Positions 9,844 through 18,688 are shown, counted from the first letter of the stretch. The stretch is DNA of 64,000 bases from Flavobacterium sp. Sd200 (GCF_009826935.1 NZ_WUMN01000005.1:186001-250000), one strand, 5' to 3'. Notes: generated from the letters alone by a model not told the origin. Numbers and translations: made by a program.

Positions 9844-12102
9844 ATGCAGATAAAAGATATTGTAAACCGCGATATTGTAAACCTAACCAACTGCGAGCAG
9901 GAACCAATACACATTCCGGGCAGCATACAGCCGCATGGATTTTTACTTGGCCTGAAAGAGCAGTCGCTGCTAATAGATTACTGCAGTGCAAACACGGCAC
10001 AATATTTAAGCCTGTTCCATACACAACTGTTGGGACAAACTTTTAACGCGGTATTTGGCGAAGACCAAAAACAACTTCTTTTACAATATATAAGCGATGA
10101 GCTTATGCTCTCGTCATCCCTACTCCGGCTTACACTTGCCGGAGTAGATTTTTTATGCACACTGCATAACAGCAACGGCATTTACATACTTGAAGGCGAA
10201 CCTGTAAACATACAGACTACACCAGCGCATGAGGCTTATGACCAAACGTCGCAGTTTTTAACCTACATGCACGACACTCATACACTAAAAGAGCTTTGCC
10301 AGCTAGTTGCTAATGGAACACGCCAAATTACGGGTTATGACAGGGTAATGATATACCGTTTTGATGCCGATTATAATGGCGAGGTTTTTGCCGAAAGATG
10401 CCGCGAAGATCTTGAACCTTTTTTGGGGCTTCATTATCCGCATACCGACATACCGCCGCAGGCAAGAGAGTTATATAAAAAAAATCTGCTGAGGCTTATA
10501 ACTGACATAGACTACACTCCTGTACCCGTCTTTACTATTGATGATTCACAAAACAAGAACCTCGACCTAAGCCTTGCTATTTTGCGAAGCACATCGCCAA
10601 TACATGTACAATACCTGCACAATATGGGTGTTGGAGCTACATTAACCATATCGTTAATGCACCAAAAAAAGCTATGGGGTCTTATTGCCTGCCATCATTA
10701 TTCTCCGAAAAATTTAAGTCCGGAAATCAGGCTTGCAGCGCAACTACAGGGGCATTTTATAACCTCTCAAATCGATGTCCGCCAGGCCTCAGAAGAATAT
10801 GAAGTTTCAAGAAAGGTAAACATTGCCTTAGAAAAACTGAACAGCAATGTTTTAGACAGTACCTGTGCATTACAAAAAATCGTAGAAAGCAACGACATAC
10901 TAACGCTGTGCAATGCATCGGGAGTATCGGTTGTATTTAATGGTGAAGTATTTAAAAGCGGGCACACCCCTAATAACGATGACGTATTAAAACTTGCCTC
11001 GTGGCTGGCGCTATACAGCAACCACAGTAGTTTTAGTACTAATAAACTGGTAGATTATTTACCTGAATATAGGGAGATGTGCCAAAACACATCGGGAATT
11101 ATATATCACTCATTAGAAATAGAGAGCGACAATTGTATTATTTGGTACAGGCCTGAAACAAAAACCGAAGTACACTGGGCAGGAGATCCTTCAAAATCTA
11201 TTATCAAAGACCAAAAAGGATTATCACCCCGAAACTCATTTTCTCTTTGGAAAGAACTTGTAGAGTGCACAAGCAAGCCATGGCTGCAACCGGAACTCGA
11301 CACTGCTGCATCTTATGCTTACAGCCTGCAAAGGCAAATAACCCTGCTTATTATTACACAGGAAGAGCTTAAATACAGAAAACTGAGTGAACTGCTTAAG
11401 CAAACCAACTCTGAACTTGAAAACATAAACTGGATAAGCACACACGACCTACAGGAACCCCTGCGTAAAATACAACTTATAGCTTCGAGGATATTAACCA
11501 AAGAAGAGCAAATGTCTATAAATGTACAGGATGCCATAAAACGCATGGATGCATCAGCAAACCGCATGCAAACTTTGCTCATAGACATACTTAAATACAC
11601 ACGAATTAAGCATAGTGCCGATGCCATAGTGCCTGTTGACCTTAATAAGCTGATACAGGAAGTTATTACAGAAATGGGTGAGGCAATACACGAAAAAACT
11701 GCTGAGATATTTACAGACAACCTACCGGAAATTCAGGGAATACCGTTCCTGCTAAAGCAACTATTTTCTAACCTCATTGCAAATTCACTAAAATATGCCA
11801 AGCCGGAAGTTAATCCGATAATAAAAATTACATCAAACCATCAGCCCGAAATTTTTAGGGCAGACGACAATACGCTTTACCGCATTATATATTTGGCCGA
11901 TAACGGCATTGGTTTTGAGCAGCATTTTGCCGAATCTATATTCAATATTTTCACCCGTCTGCATTCTTCCCAGGTATACCGAGGATCGGGAGTAGGACTC
12001 GCCCTATGTAAAAAAATAATGCAAAACCATAACGGACATATCTCAGCATCAAGCGCGCCTGATGAAGGTACAGTAATAAGCCTATATTTTCCGGTAAACT
12101 AA
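9844..12102 (+). CDS. bphP: Bacteriophytochrome histidine kinase
   Basis: The 752 residues read PAS-GAF-PHY-HisKA-HATPase. Cys17 (LTNCEQEPIH) is at the biliverdin thioether position of bacterial phytochromes. The GAF domain has the PHTDIPPQAR motif with Asp202, followed by the SPIHVQYLHNMGV segment that supplies chromophore-pocket histidines. The kinase H-box is His534 in STHDLQEPLRK. The N box (NLIANSLKYA), G1 (DNGIGF) and G2 (GSGVGLAL) boxes are intact. It should sense red/far-red light and phosphorylate the receiver encoded at the head of the operon. There is no fused receiver and no membrane segment, so it is cytoplasmic. Confidence 0.93.
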   Translation: MQIKDIVNRDIVNLTNCEQEPIHIPGSIQPHGFLLGLKEQSLLIDYCSANTAQYLSLFHTQLLGQTFNAVFGEDQKQLLLQYISDELMLSSSLLRLTLAGVDFLCTLHNSNGIYILEGEPVNIQTTPAHEAYDQTSQFLTYMHDTHTLKELCQLVANGTRQITGYDRVMIYRFDADYNGEVFAERCREDLEPFLGLHYPHTDIPPQARELYKKNLLRLITDIDYTPVPVFTIDDSQNKNLDLSLAILRSTSPIHVQYLHNMGVGATLTISLMHQKKLWGLIACHHYSPKNLSPEIRLAAQLQGHFITSQIDVRQASEEYEVSRKVNIALEKLNSNVLDSTCALQKIVESNDILTLCNASGVSVVFNGEVFKSGHTPNNDDVLKLASWLALYSNHSSFSTNKLVDYLPEYREMCQNTSGIIYHSLEIESDNCIIWYRPETKTEVHWAGDPSKSIIKDQKGLSPRNSFSLWKELVECTSKPWLQPELDTAASYAYSLQRQITLLIITQEELKYRKLSELLKQTNSELENINWISTHDLQEPLRKIQLIASRILTKEEQMSINVQDAIKRMDASANRMQTLLIDILKYTRIKHSADAIVPVDLNKLIQEVITEMGEAIHEKTAEIFTDNLPEIQGIPFLLKQLFSNLIANSLKYAKPEVNPIIKITSNHQPEIFRADDNTLYRIIYLADNGIGFEQHFAESIFNIFTRLHSSQVYRGSGVGLALCKKIMQNHNGHISASSAPDEGTVISLYFPVN

Positions 12103-12110
12103 ATCAGAGT

Positions 12111-12653
12111 ATGGACGTGCAGTCAATTTTATTAAACAGGATAGAACAGCACGGAAACCTTTGGCAGGAAGAAAAAATACACCTTAAACGGAACCAAACA
12201 CTTATAAAGGCAGGCAGCATTTGCAGCAACATCTATTTTGTTACTGATGGAGCTTTACGCATTTTTTATCAAACCCCACAAGGAGACAATACCATACGTT
12301 TTGCCTATAAAGGATCGCTATTTACTCAACTGGATTCATTATTAACAGAGAAACCATCGGTATATAGTGTTGAAGCATTACGCAAAACTACTTTAATAGA
12401 AATGCCTAAAGAAGCCTTTACGGCCTTTATAGATAGTGATATTCAAAATTTGCAATTATGGAACGCCCTACTCTCCTACACTATTGTACAATTACTGGAG
12501 CGTGAAACCGATTTACTTGCTACTACCCCAAAAGAGCGTTATGAAAGGGTGTTTATGCGTTCCCCACAGCTTTTTCAGCATATACCACACAAGCACATTG
12601 CCGCTTATTTAAGAATGGCTCCCGAGACATTATCGCGCCTGAAAAAATCTTGA
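12111..12653 (+). CDS. Crp/Fnr family cyclic-nucleotide-binding-fold regulator
   Basis: The 180-residue protein has a cupin-like effector domain (about residues 20-125; FVTDGALRIFYQTPQGDN followed by the FAYKGSLF region). A long dimer helix and a short C-terminal helix-turn-helix (about 140-178; HIAAYLRMAPETLSRLKK) follow. It starts 8 bp after the bacteriophytochrome stop and is probably the last gene of the light operon. The canonical cAMP-binding Arg-Ser motif is not evident, so the effector may not be cAMP. It could be an independent housekeeping sensor that happens to be co-transcribed. Confidence 0.85.
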   Translation: MDVQSILLNRIEQHGNLWQEEKIHLKRNQTLIKAGSICSNIYFVTDGALRIFYQTPQGDNTIRFAYKGSLFTQLDSLLTEKPSVYSVEALRKTTLIEMPKEAFTAFIDSDIQNLQLWNALLSYTIVQLLERETDLLATTPKERYERVFMRSPQLFQHIPHKHIAAYLRMAPETLSRLKKS

Positions 12654-12713
12654 TTCCAATCAATATTTTTAAAATGGTTAAATTGCAACTTTGCAGCTAT
12701 TTAATCATTTATC

Positions 12714-13262
12714 ATGAAAACCAACAGTACAATTTTATTAAAAGAGCTACTTTCCATTGCCCGAAAAGGCAACGAAAACATTAATGCATTAAAGCTGCTT
12801 AAGCATGATCAACTCAACATGAAGCCACATAGCGGTGGATGGAGCATATTAGAATGCCTTGAACATCTCAACCTTTACGCTGCTTTCTACCTTCCTGAAA
12901 TCGAAAGCACCCTAAATACAGCCGCAACGCCCCAGCAAGCTTTTAAAAGCGGTTTTATTGGAAATATGCTTGTAAACATGGTAAAGCCAAAAGAGCAACT
13001 AAAAAAAATGAAGACTTTTAAAGCTATGGATCCAAAAGGTGAAGTATTAGGTAAAGATGTGGTTAACATCTTTTCAGCGAACCATTCGAAGCTTATTTAT
13101 TTGCTGCAAAAGGCAGCCAATAATGATCTTAATAAAGCCGGAACAGCAGTTACCTTTACTAAGCTTATAAAACTAAAAACAGGCGATGCGCTCCGTTTTA
13201 TGACATACCACCATCAAAGACATTTAATACAGGCAATGCGTATAATCAACACTTCCCAATAA
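12714..13262 (+). CDS. DinB-like superfamily protein
   Basis: The 182 residues match the DinB/YfiT four-helix-bundle fold. Helix 1 has GGWSILECLEHLNLYA, and the C-terminal helix has TYHHQRHLIQAMR, giving three histidines in the usual metal-binding positions. Members of this superfamily include thiol-S-transferase-like and metal-dependent enzymes induced by stress; the reaction here is unknown. A sequence close to the -7 consensus (CAACTTTG, one mismatch) lies upstream, which suggests its own promoter. A perfect-stem terminator follows. Confidence 0.8.
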   Translation: MKTNSTILLKELLSIARKGNENINALKLLKHDQLNMKPHSGGWSILECLEHLNLYAAFYLPEIESTLNTAATPQQAFKSGFIGNMLVNMVKPKEQLKKMKTFKAMDPKGEVLGKDVVNIFSANHSKLIYLLQKAANNDLNKAGTAVTFTKLIKLKTGDALRFMTYHHQRHLIQAMRIINTSQ

Positions 13263-13313
13263 AGAACTAATTACAGCATACTACAAATTATCTTTGAAAA
13301 TGATAATCAATAA

Positions 13314-13337
13314 AAAAGCCCCTTTGCAGGGGCTTTT
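13314..13337. terminator. Bidirectional terminator between convergent genes
   Basis: A perfect 10-bp stem (13314-13323 with 13328-13337) closes a TTGC loop. Four or more A residues precede it and T residues follow, so it can end both the DinB-like gene and the convergent T9SS protein gene. Confidence 0.8.
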
Positions 13338-13364
13338 AACTTATATGTTATGAACTAATTGTAA

Positions 13365-14906
13365 TTAGTTTTTAACGATTTTTCTTGTTGTAGTACCTTT
13401 ATCTGAAGCGATAGTTAGCATGTAAACACCAGAAGCAAGATCTGAAACGTTTACAGTAGCTTCACTTACACCATCAAATTTAGCAGTTTTAACTGTACGC
13501 CCGTTAAGGTCAGCAACAGTAAGGCTGCTTACAAGAGCGTTAGCGTTTGCAACTGTTACAACATTTGTAGCAGGGTTAGGGAATACAGAGAACTCTTTAA
13601 GGTCTGCATTATCAAAGCCAGCAGTTGGAGAAGTAAGAGTAAAGTTGTCTATTGCTAAATACCCACGGTTAGTTTGTGTTTGAGCATCAGCCCTGTAACG
13701 GATAGAGAAATAATATACACCTGCATTAGCAAAGGTATAAGTATATGTAACTTGAGTCCAAGCTGTAGATGCAGCAGGAGGAACAATACCAACTGTCCTT
13801 ATTGCTATAGTTTGTGCAGCAACCGTTTGAGCCGTACCTGCATAAACACCAAAATTAACATTGCCACCACCAGATCCTTCTAAAGCTATTTTTCTAACCC
13901 AAAACGACACTGTAACTACTTGGCCAGCCTCTACGTTTATACCTCTTGAAATTGCATAACAGTCTGAAGCTGCACCATAGTTTCCTGCTATAAGAGCAAG
14001 ATCACCTTCCTGCGGTGTAAATGTTACAGCAGGAGTAGTAGTAGTAGTAAAACCTGCTGACTGAGCCCATAAAGCACCATTAGCACCTGCTGTAGACCTT
14101 AAAGGAGTAAAACCATTTAGGTTAGCTGTTTCAAAACCATAAGCATAGTTAAGGTTAGTAGGCTCAAATGGTGTAGTAAAGTTTATTGGACCAGCCCATT
14201 CGCTATAGTCACCATTACCACAATTAGTTCTTATGTAAAAATCATAGTCAGTACCTGAAGTAAGACCTTCTAACTGAGCAAGAGCTTCAGAAAGTTCAAG
14301 CGAAGTACCTGTACCCTGATCAAAACCATCAACACCATATTCTACCTCATAACCTTCAGGAATACCTGTAGCAGGGTCATCCCAAGTAAGGGATACAGTT
14401 GTAAAAGTAGGCGCGTCTGCATAAGTAAATCCTGTAGGAGAGAAACATGATGTTGGAGTTATAGTAACCTCAAAATCAAAACCATCAGCCTCCCAACGGT
14501 CATCAAAAGTAAAGTAATAAACTGTACCGGCAACAGCCTGTATAGTAAGATCGCTTAAATAGTTATTATCATCAACATCATCAATACCGTCAACACAGGT
14601 AAGAGCTGAACAGTCTCCTGTGTATACAGAAATCCTTGTATCACCACCGGCATTAACCTCCAGGTTAGAGTTAATTCTTATTAAAGCATTTTCAGTAGCT
14701 GGATAAATATACCAATTAGCTGCAGTTCCCATCGTTGCCCAGCAACCACCTGCTGTTGGCAAAGATCCTGAAATACCATCTACAGTATAAGTTGTTGTTC
14801 CTGTACCTGTTAATTCGATGGGTTCGTCACAGCTAAAACCTGTTTGCGCTTCCATCGTAAAGAAAGAGCCTAATAGCATAGCTCCCAAAAGTAATCGTCT
14901 TTTCAT
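13365..14906 (-). CDS. Secreted FN3 / choice-of-anchor J protein with T9SS type A sorting domain
   Basis: The 513 residues contain a signal peptide (cleavage near FTMEAQ), an N-terminal PPC-like beta domain (about 25-150; W, DDRW and Cys residues) and a fibronectin type III domain (about 155-245, ending in the DYSEWAGPINFTT pattern). A cleaved-adhesin/MAM-like region (about 255-430, ending YLAIDNFTLT) follows. A T9SS type A C-terminal domain begins at FSVFPNPATN and ends TTTRKIVKN. It should be exported by Sec, moved across the outer membrane by the PorV/SprA type IX machinery and attached at the surface or released. No catalytic motif was seen; a binding or adhesin role is an inference. Confidence 0.88.
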   Translation of the reverse strand: MKRRLLLGAMLLGSFFTMEAQTGFSCDEPIELTGTGTTTYTVDGISGSLPTAGGCWATMGTAANWYIYPATENALIRINSNLEVNAGGDTRISVYTGDCSALTCVDGIDDVDDNNYLSDLTIQAVAGTVYYFTFDDRWEADGFDFEVTITPTSCFSPTGFTYADAPTFTTVSLTWDDPATGIPEGYEVEYGVDGFDQGTGTSLELSEALAQLEGLTSGTDYDFYIRTNCGNGDYSEWAGPINFTTPFEPTNLNYAYGFETANLNGFTPLRSTAGANGALWAQSAGFTTTTTPAVTFTPQEGDLALIAGNYGAASDCYAISRGINVEAGQVVTVSFWVRKIALEGSGGGNVNFGVYAGTAQTVAAQTIAIRTVGIVPPAASTAWTQVTYTYTFANAGVYYFSIRYRADAQTQTNRGYLAIDNFTLTSPTAGFDNADLKEFSVFPNPATNVVTVANANALVSSLTVADLNGRTVKTAKFDGVSEATVNVSDLASGVYMLTIASDKGTTTRKIVKN

Positions 14907-14928
14907 GATGATAGTTTTTAATTTTTCC

Positions 14929-14958
14929 CAAAAATAATAAAAAATATATTCGTTACAA
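14929..14958 (-). promoter_or_regulatory. Bacteroidota-type promoter of the T9SS protein gene
   Basis: Read on the minus strand, TTG (14956-14958) is separated by 19 bp from TATTTTTG (14929-14936). This fits the TTTG-N19-TAnnTTTG consensus well. It would start transcription about 17 bp before the start codon at 14906. Confidence 0.65.
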
Positions 14959-15080
14959 TTTATTTATAGTTAATTTAAGACAAAAAAGCTTATTAAAAGC
15001 AAAATAATCTTCATAAATAACTGATTTTTATCATCTTGAAACATGTAGTAATTCTCTTATTTAACACTTAGAAATATAAT

Positions 15081-15122
15081 AATACCTTAACAATAAAGCT
15101 GGTACACTTTATTAAAGGTATT
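15081..15122. other. Strong AT-rich hairpin of unknown role
   Basis: Two nested perfect stems (8 bp, 15081-15088 with 15115-15122; 7 bp, 15092-15098 with 15107-15113) enclose an 8-nt loop. There is no T tract on either strand. It lies in the gap between two minus-strand transcription units (14907-15189), which holds no gene. Confidence 0.5.
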
Positions 15123-15140
15123 CAAGACTATATTTAAGCT

Positions 15141-15180
15141 AAAAAAAAGAGGAAAATTAAATACACTAATATAACTCCTC
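15141..15180 (-). terminator. Weak terminator for the minus-strand PhnP-like operon
   Basis: On the minus strand a 5-bp GAGGA/TCCTC stem with a 22-nt loop is followed by eight T residues. It sits just after the lipoprotein stop. The short stem makes this tentative. Confidence 0.4.
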
Positions 15181-15189
15181 AATCAAATA

Positions 15190-15738
15190 CTATTTTACTG
15201 TATCTGAACTTATCGGGATTACCTCAGCAGGAACATCTACAGTAAATCCATCTTCACTATAATCTCCTGTAATCTGCCCCTGTTGCACAGCCTCTGCTCC
15301 GGCAAACATGGTCTTACCATCTTTGCTTAATTTATATCCATTTTGCGCAAACAGCGACCAATGTGCATCTTTATAAGCACCATTTTTAGATTCTTTTTTT
15401 AACATTACCGATTTGGTACTATTTGGTAAAAAAAGTTCGGCACGATCGCCGTCTTCTTCAAAAATAACGTAGGCGCTTTTTAAGTCGCTTTCGCTTTCCA
15501 GTTGCTCAATACTGTTAAGACGGTAGCATTCCTCTACCGGGCGTATGCACTCCTCTTTAAGAACAGACCACCTGTATCCGGCCGATGTTACACAGCCATT
15601 TTCGTCTTTATCGTTGCCAAGCACCACATTTTTGTTACTGTTGGGTGCTTCGCTTCCTGTTTGCCTCTTTTTCATTATGTAATCGCACGAAGAAAACAGG
15701 CATAAACAGATTATAACTACTATGGCGGGCTTTTTCAT
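15190..15738 (-). CDS. Hypothetical lipoprotein
   Basis: The start chosen at 15738 gives a 182-residue protein with a classical lipoprotein signal (MKKPAIVVIICLCLFSSC). An upstream in-frame start at 15771 would place 11 residues before the signal peptide and is unlikely. The mature protein has a Cys-containing N-terminal half (DENGCVTSAGYRWSVLKEEC, then RPVEEC) that could form disulfides, and a C-terminal beta-rich half. No family was recognised. It is the last gene of a three-gene minus-strand operon after a PhnP-like hydrolase and a membrane-anchored protein. Confidence 0.7.
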   Translation of the reverse strand: MKKPAIVVIICLCLFSSCDYIMKKRQTGSEAPNSNKNVVLGNDKDENGCVTSAGYRWSVLKEECIRPVEECYRLNSIEQLESESDLKSAYVIFEEDGDRAELFLPNSTKSVMLKKESKNGAYKDAHWSLFAQNGYKLSKDGKTMFAGAEAVQQGQITGDYSEDGFTVDVPAEVIPISSDTVK

Positions 15739-15777
15739 TATCCGGAAATTAAACACAGTACTAAGATACAAAATTTA

Positions 15778-16278
15778 TTAATATGGAGTAAACGGATGCA
15801 GGTTTGTAAGGCCGTTTTCGAAGGTTATACTGCCATCGCTTTCTACAAAATACTTTATAATCACCTCGCCCCATTGCATACCGTTCGTAAAATCAGCAAT
15901 GATCCAGCGGTTATTCAGCACTTTAAATTTGTTTATGGTAAAAGCTCTCCCTTCTGCCGGCGGATATTGCGCCAACGGGTTGCCATTAGGGTTGCTGTTT
16001 TGCTTATAAACAGCATCTCTTATAGCTATGTTTAACTTTTTAATATCGGTTCCGGCAAAATACTGCACCGCATTACTGTTGTGTTCTAACGAAAAATAAT
16101 CCGCCTCATCTATCAGCGCTGCGTTGGCCTTAAGGCTGTCCTGTACGGTTTTTACTTTATGCTGCATATCGGCAATGCGCTTGTCTTCATACTTTTGCTT
16201 GTTGGTAAAGTACATGTAAGTAAACACATTGATGATTAACGAAAATATAAACAGGTAAAGAAACAACTGCTTTTTCAT
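15778..16278 (-). CDS. Membrane-anchored protein of unknown function
   Basis: The 166 residues start with one hydrophobic helix (about 3-24; FLYLFIFSLIINVFTYMYF). A short coiled-coil-like stretch (about 28-55) and a globular extracytoplasmic domain rich in aromatic residues (WIIADFTNGMQWGEVIIKYF) follow. Similar flavobacterial proteins are usually labelled hypothetical or hydrolase, without catalytic evidence. It is 18 bp downstream of the PhnP-like gene and 39 bp upstream of the lipoprotein gene, on the same strand. Confidence 0.7.
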   Translation of the reverse strand: MKKQLFLYLFIFSLIINVFTYMYFTNKQKYEDKRIADMQHKVKTVQDSLKANAALIDEADYFSLEHNSNAVQYFAGTDIKKLNIAIRDAVYKQNSNPNGNPLAQYPPAEGRAFTINKFKVLNNRWIIADFTNGMQWGEVIIKYFVESDGSITFENGLTNLHPFTPY

Positions 16279-16296
16279 GATCTATTTTTATATAGT

Positions 16297-17061
16297 TTAT
16301 AAGGTTATTTGAAGATTATCATAAGCTAAAAATACATTTTCAGGCAATGTCGGTTCTACCTCCGCATGGAATCCCATGAGATGACTGATATGAGTAAGAT
16401 AGGCGCGTTCGGGCTTTACCTGCTCAATAAAAAATAATGCCTCTTCTAAATTAAAATGCGAATGGTGTGGCTCGTGCCTCAACGCATTAACAACCAAAAC
16501 TTTTAGCCCTTCAAGCTTTTTAATTTCGCTTTCTGCGATGGTTTTAACATCGGTCAGATAGGCAAAATCGCCAATGCGGTAACCAAAGATATCAAGGTTG
16601 CCATGCCCAATGGTTATGGGAACTGCTTTTTTATTACCAACAGCAAAAGGCTTATCATGTTCTACTTCATTTATGGTAACGGACGGAGCTCCCGGATACT
16701 TATTTTCTTCCTCAAAAATATAATCAAAACGCTTTTTAAGGTTTTCTATTACCCTGCGGTGTGCAAAAATTGGGATGTTACCTTGTTTAAAGAAAAATGG
16801 CCGGATGTCGTCGAGCCCAAGTGTATGATCAGAATGTTCGTGAGTGTACAAAATACCGTCTATTTTAGGGCAGGCACTCGTTAGCATCTGCTGCCTGAAA
16901 TCAGGACCGCAGTCTATAACAAAACTGTAATCTTCCCAATACACCCATACCGACACCCTTAAACGCTTGTCGCGGGGGTCGTTGCTAAGGCATACAGGAT
17001 GCGTGCTGCCTATTACGGGTATGCCCTGGGAGGTTCCGGTACCTAAAAACCAAACATTCAA
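16297..17061 (-). CDS. PhnP-like metallo-beta-lactamase-fold hydrolase
   Basis: The 254 residues begin with TGTSQGIPVIG, the N-terminal hallmark of the PhnP/RNase Z-like MBL group. The metal-binding motif THEHSDH is at 73-79. Further ligands are DCGPDFR (Asp50), the GHGNLDIFGYRIGDFAYLTDV region, and the late HHSHFNLEEA and THISH histidines. PhnP is a phosphodiesterase for cyclic ribose phosphate in C-P lyase pathways, but no phn genes are nearby, so another phosphodiester substrate is likely. It is the first gene of the three-gene minus operon and lacks a signal peptide. Confidence 0.88.
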   Translation of the reverse strand: MNVWFLGTGTSQGIPVIGSTHPVCLSNDPRDKRLRVSVWVYWEDYSFVIDCGPDFRQQMLTSACPKIDGILYTHEHSDHTLGLDDIRPFFFKQGNIPIFAHRRVIENLKKRFDYIFEEENKYPGAPSVTINEVEHDKPFAVGNKKAVPITIGHGNLDIFGYRIGDFAYLTDVKTIAESEIKKLEGLKVLVVNALRHEPHHSHFNLEEALFFIEQVKPERAYLTHISHLMGFHAEVEPTLPENVFLAYDNLQITL

Positions 17062-17080
17062 AACTGTTTATTTTTTTACA

Positions 17081-17088
17081 CAAAAATA
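17081..17088 (-). promoter_or_regulatory. Probable -7 element for the PhnP-like operon
   Basis: The plus-strand CAAAAATA reads TATTTTTG on the minus strand, matching TAnnTTTG. It lies 19 bp before the start at 17061. The -33 region is not convincing. Confidence 0.4.
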
Positions 17089-17120
17089 GCATTATTGTTT
17101 TATTAAACGCAGTGTTTTCC

Positions 17121-17128
17121 TAACTTTG
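17121..17128 (+). promoter_or_regulatory. Probable promoter of the conserved 490-residue protein gene
   Basis: TAACTTTG matches TAnnTTTG and lies 19 bp before the ATG at 17148. A TTG at 17095-17097 is 23 bp upstream, slightly longer than the usual 19-21 bp. It shares the 86-bp divergent region with the minus-strand operon promoter. Confidence 0.5.
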
Positions 17129-17147
17129 CAATATATCTTTCACAGCC

Positions 17148-18620
17148 ATGAAATTAACTGACACTGATATTACCCTTAAAGGCGATAGAATTATTGCCCA
17201 CGTACCTTCTATAAAGGATAAAGCCCTTCGCATAAACCTCAACGAACACATTTATGGCACTTTTGCCGAAATTGGTGCCGGACAGGAAACCGTTAGGCAC
17301 TTTTTTAGATCGGGAGGCGCTTCTAACACCATAGCAAAAGCGATGTCTGCCTATGATAAAGATTTTAGTGATGCCATTTATGGTGGAGAAATCGATGGCA
17401 GGTATGTTACCGAAAGCAGACTAAAAAAAATGCTTGCGCACGAAGTTCGCATTATGGAGGAAAGGCTAAAACGCGACAAACACCCCAGCAAATTGTTTTT
17501 TAGTTATGCCAATACTGTTGCAACCATAGACTTTGCCAAACAATTTAAAGGCCACGGCTGGGTCGGGATAAAATATCAGGTAGAGCCGGACGAAGATTAT
17601 AACGAAATAACACTGCACATTCGCTTTAAAGAAACCGATGCACGACTGCAACAGGAAACTTTGGGGATATTGGGTGTAAACCTTATATATGGGGCTTTTT
17701 ATAAATATAACGACCCTAAAAAACTACTACGCTATCTTTATGACCACCTCGATAAAGACCAGCTTGAAATAGATACTATAAACTTTAGTGGCCCGCGCTT
17801 TGCCGATGTAGACAACAGGCTGATGAGCCTGCAACTGGTTAAGAACGGCATGACCGATGCTGTAATGTTTGACCCTACAGGGCACAATGTATTGCCTGCT
17901 GCTGTACTGTATAAAAAGAACATACTTGCGCTTAGGGGAAGTTTTAGGCCGGTTACGAAAGTAAACATGGACATGTATGAGAAATCATATAAAATGTTTC
18001 TTGAAGAGAATAAGGTAGATAAAGATAAAACCCTTGTGGTTTTCGAAATCACGTTGAGCAACCTTCGATCTGAAGGAGAGATCGACGAACGCGACTTTAT
18101 GGACAGGGCTGAACTTTTGTGCTCGCTTGGACAAAACGTAATGATATCTAACTTTCAGGAATATTATAAGGTAGTAGAATATTTTTCGAGCTACACCAAA
18201 GCCCGTATGGGTCTTGCTATGGGGGTAAGTAACCTTATTGATATTTTTGACGAAAAATACTACCGTCACCTGAGCGGAGGCATACTTGAAGCTTTTGGTA
18301 AATTATTTTACCGCGACCTTAAAGTGTATCTGTACCCAATGAAAGACGAGCATGGCGAGGTTATAGATTCTCAAAACCTTAAGGTACACCCAAGGATGAA
18401 AGAACTTTACAAGTTCTTTAAATTTAACGGCAAGGTTGTAAACATACCAGACGTTAACCCTGACTACCTTGATATCTTCTCTCGCGAGGTGCTAAAAATG
18501 ATAAGCAAAGGCAAACCGGGCTGGGAAAAAATGCTGCCGCCGGGTATTGCAGAAGTTATTAAACAAAACTACCTGTTTGGTTACGACCCTAAAAAGGTGC
18601 TGGTAGAACAGGAAAAATAA
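17148..18620 (+). CDS. Conserved flavobacterial protein of unknown function
   Basis: The 490 residues are soluble, with no signal peptide or membrane helix. Charged and aromatic residues are spread evenly through the protein. I could not identify a catalytic motif. Related flavobacterial proteins carry unsupported labels such as nicotinate-nucleotide adenylyltransferase or TonB-dependent receptor; neither fits, as there is no HxGH nucleotidyltransferase motif and no beta-barrel pattern. Notable conserved-looking segments are FFRSGGASNTIAKAMSAYDK (about 50-70), NFSGPRFADVDNRLMSLQLV (about 209-228) and MISNFQEYYKVVEYFS near residue 330. It has its own promoter and is separated from MTA/SAH nucleosidase by a terminator, so context gives no pathway. 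Confidence 0.75.
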   Translation: MKLTDTDITLKGDRIIAHVPSIKDKALRINLNEHIYGTFAEIGAGQETVRHFFRSGGASNTIAKAMSAYDKDFSDAIYGGEIDGRYVTESRLKKMLAHEVRIMEERLKRDKHPSKLFFSYANTVATIDFAKQFKGHGWVGIKYQVEPDEDYNEITLHIRFKETDARLQQETLGILGVNLIYGAFYKYNDPKKLLRYLYDHLDKDQLEIDTINFSGPRFADVDNRLMSLQLVKNGMTDAVMFDPTGHNVLPAAVLYKKNILALRGSFRPVTKVNMDMYEKSYKMFLEENKVDKDKTLVVFEITLSNLRSEGEIDERDFMDRAELLCSLGQNVMISNFQEYYKVVEYFSSYTKARMGLAMGVSNLIDIFDEKYYRHLSGGILEAFGKLFYRDLKVYLYPMKDEHGEVIDSQNLKVHPRMKELYKFFKFNGKVVNIPDVNPDYLDIFSREVLKMISKGKPGWEKMLPPGIAEVIKQNYLFGYDPKKVLVEQEK

Positions 18621-18640
18621 ACTAAAATAGTATTCAAATA

Positions 18641-18670
18641 CAAAAATCCTCTTTAATGGGGATTTTTTGT
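18641..18670 (+). terminator. Terminator after the conserved 490-residue protein gene
   Basis: AAAAATCC and GGGATTTTT arms with a short loop are followed by T residues. An ATG at 18656 sits inside the loop, which argues against it as the start of the next gene. Confidence 0.7.
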
Positions 18671-18688
18671 TTTTCATATTTTTCGATT

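Noticed and set aside
11319..11720. 133-residue Ser-rich minus-strand frame in the phytochrome gene
   Set aside because: It overlaps the conserved HisKA region of the kinase on the other strand and is a codon-bias shadow.
18656..18688. Upstream ATG extending the MTA/SAH nucleosidase
   Set aside because: The codon sits in the loop of a terminator, and the family N-terminus begins at 18689.
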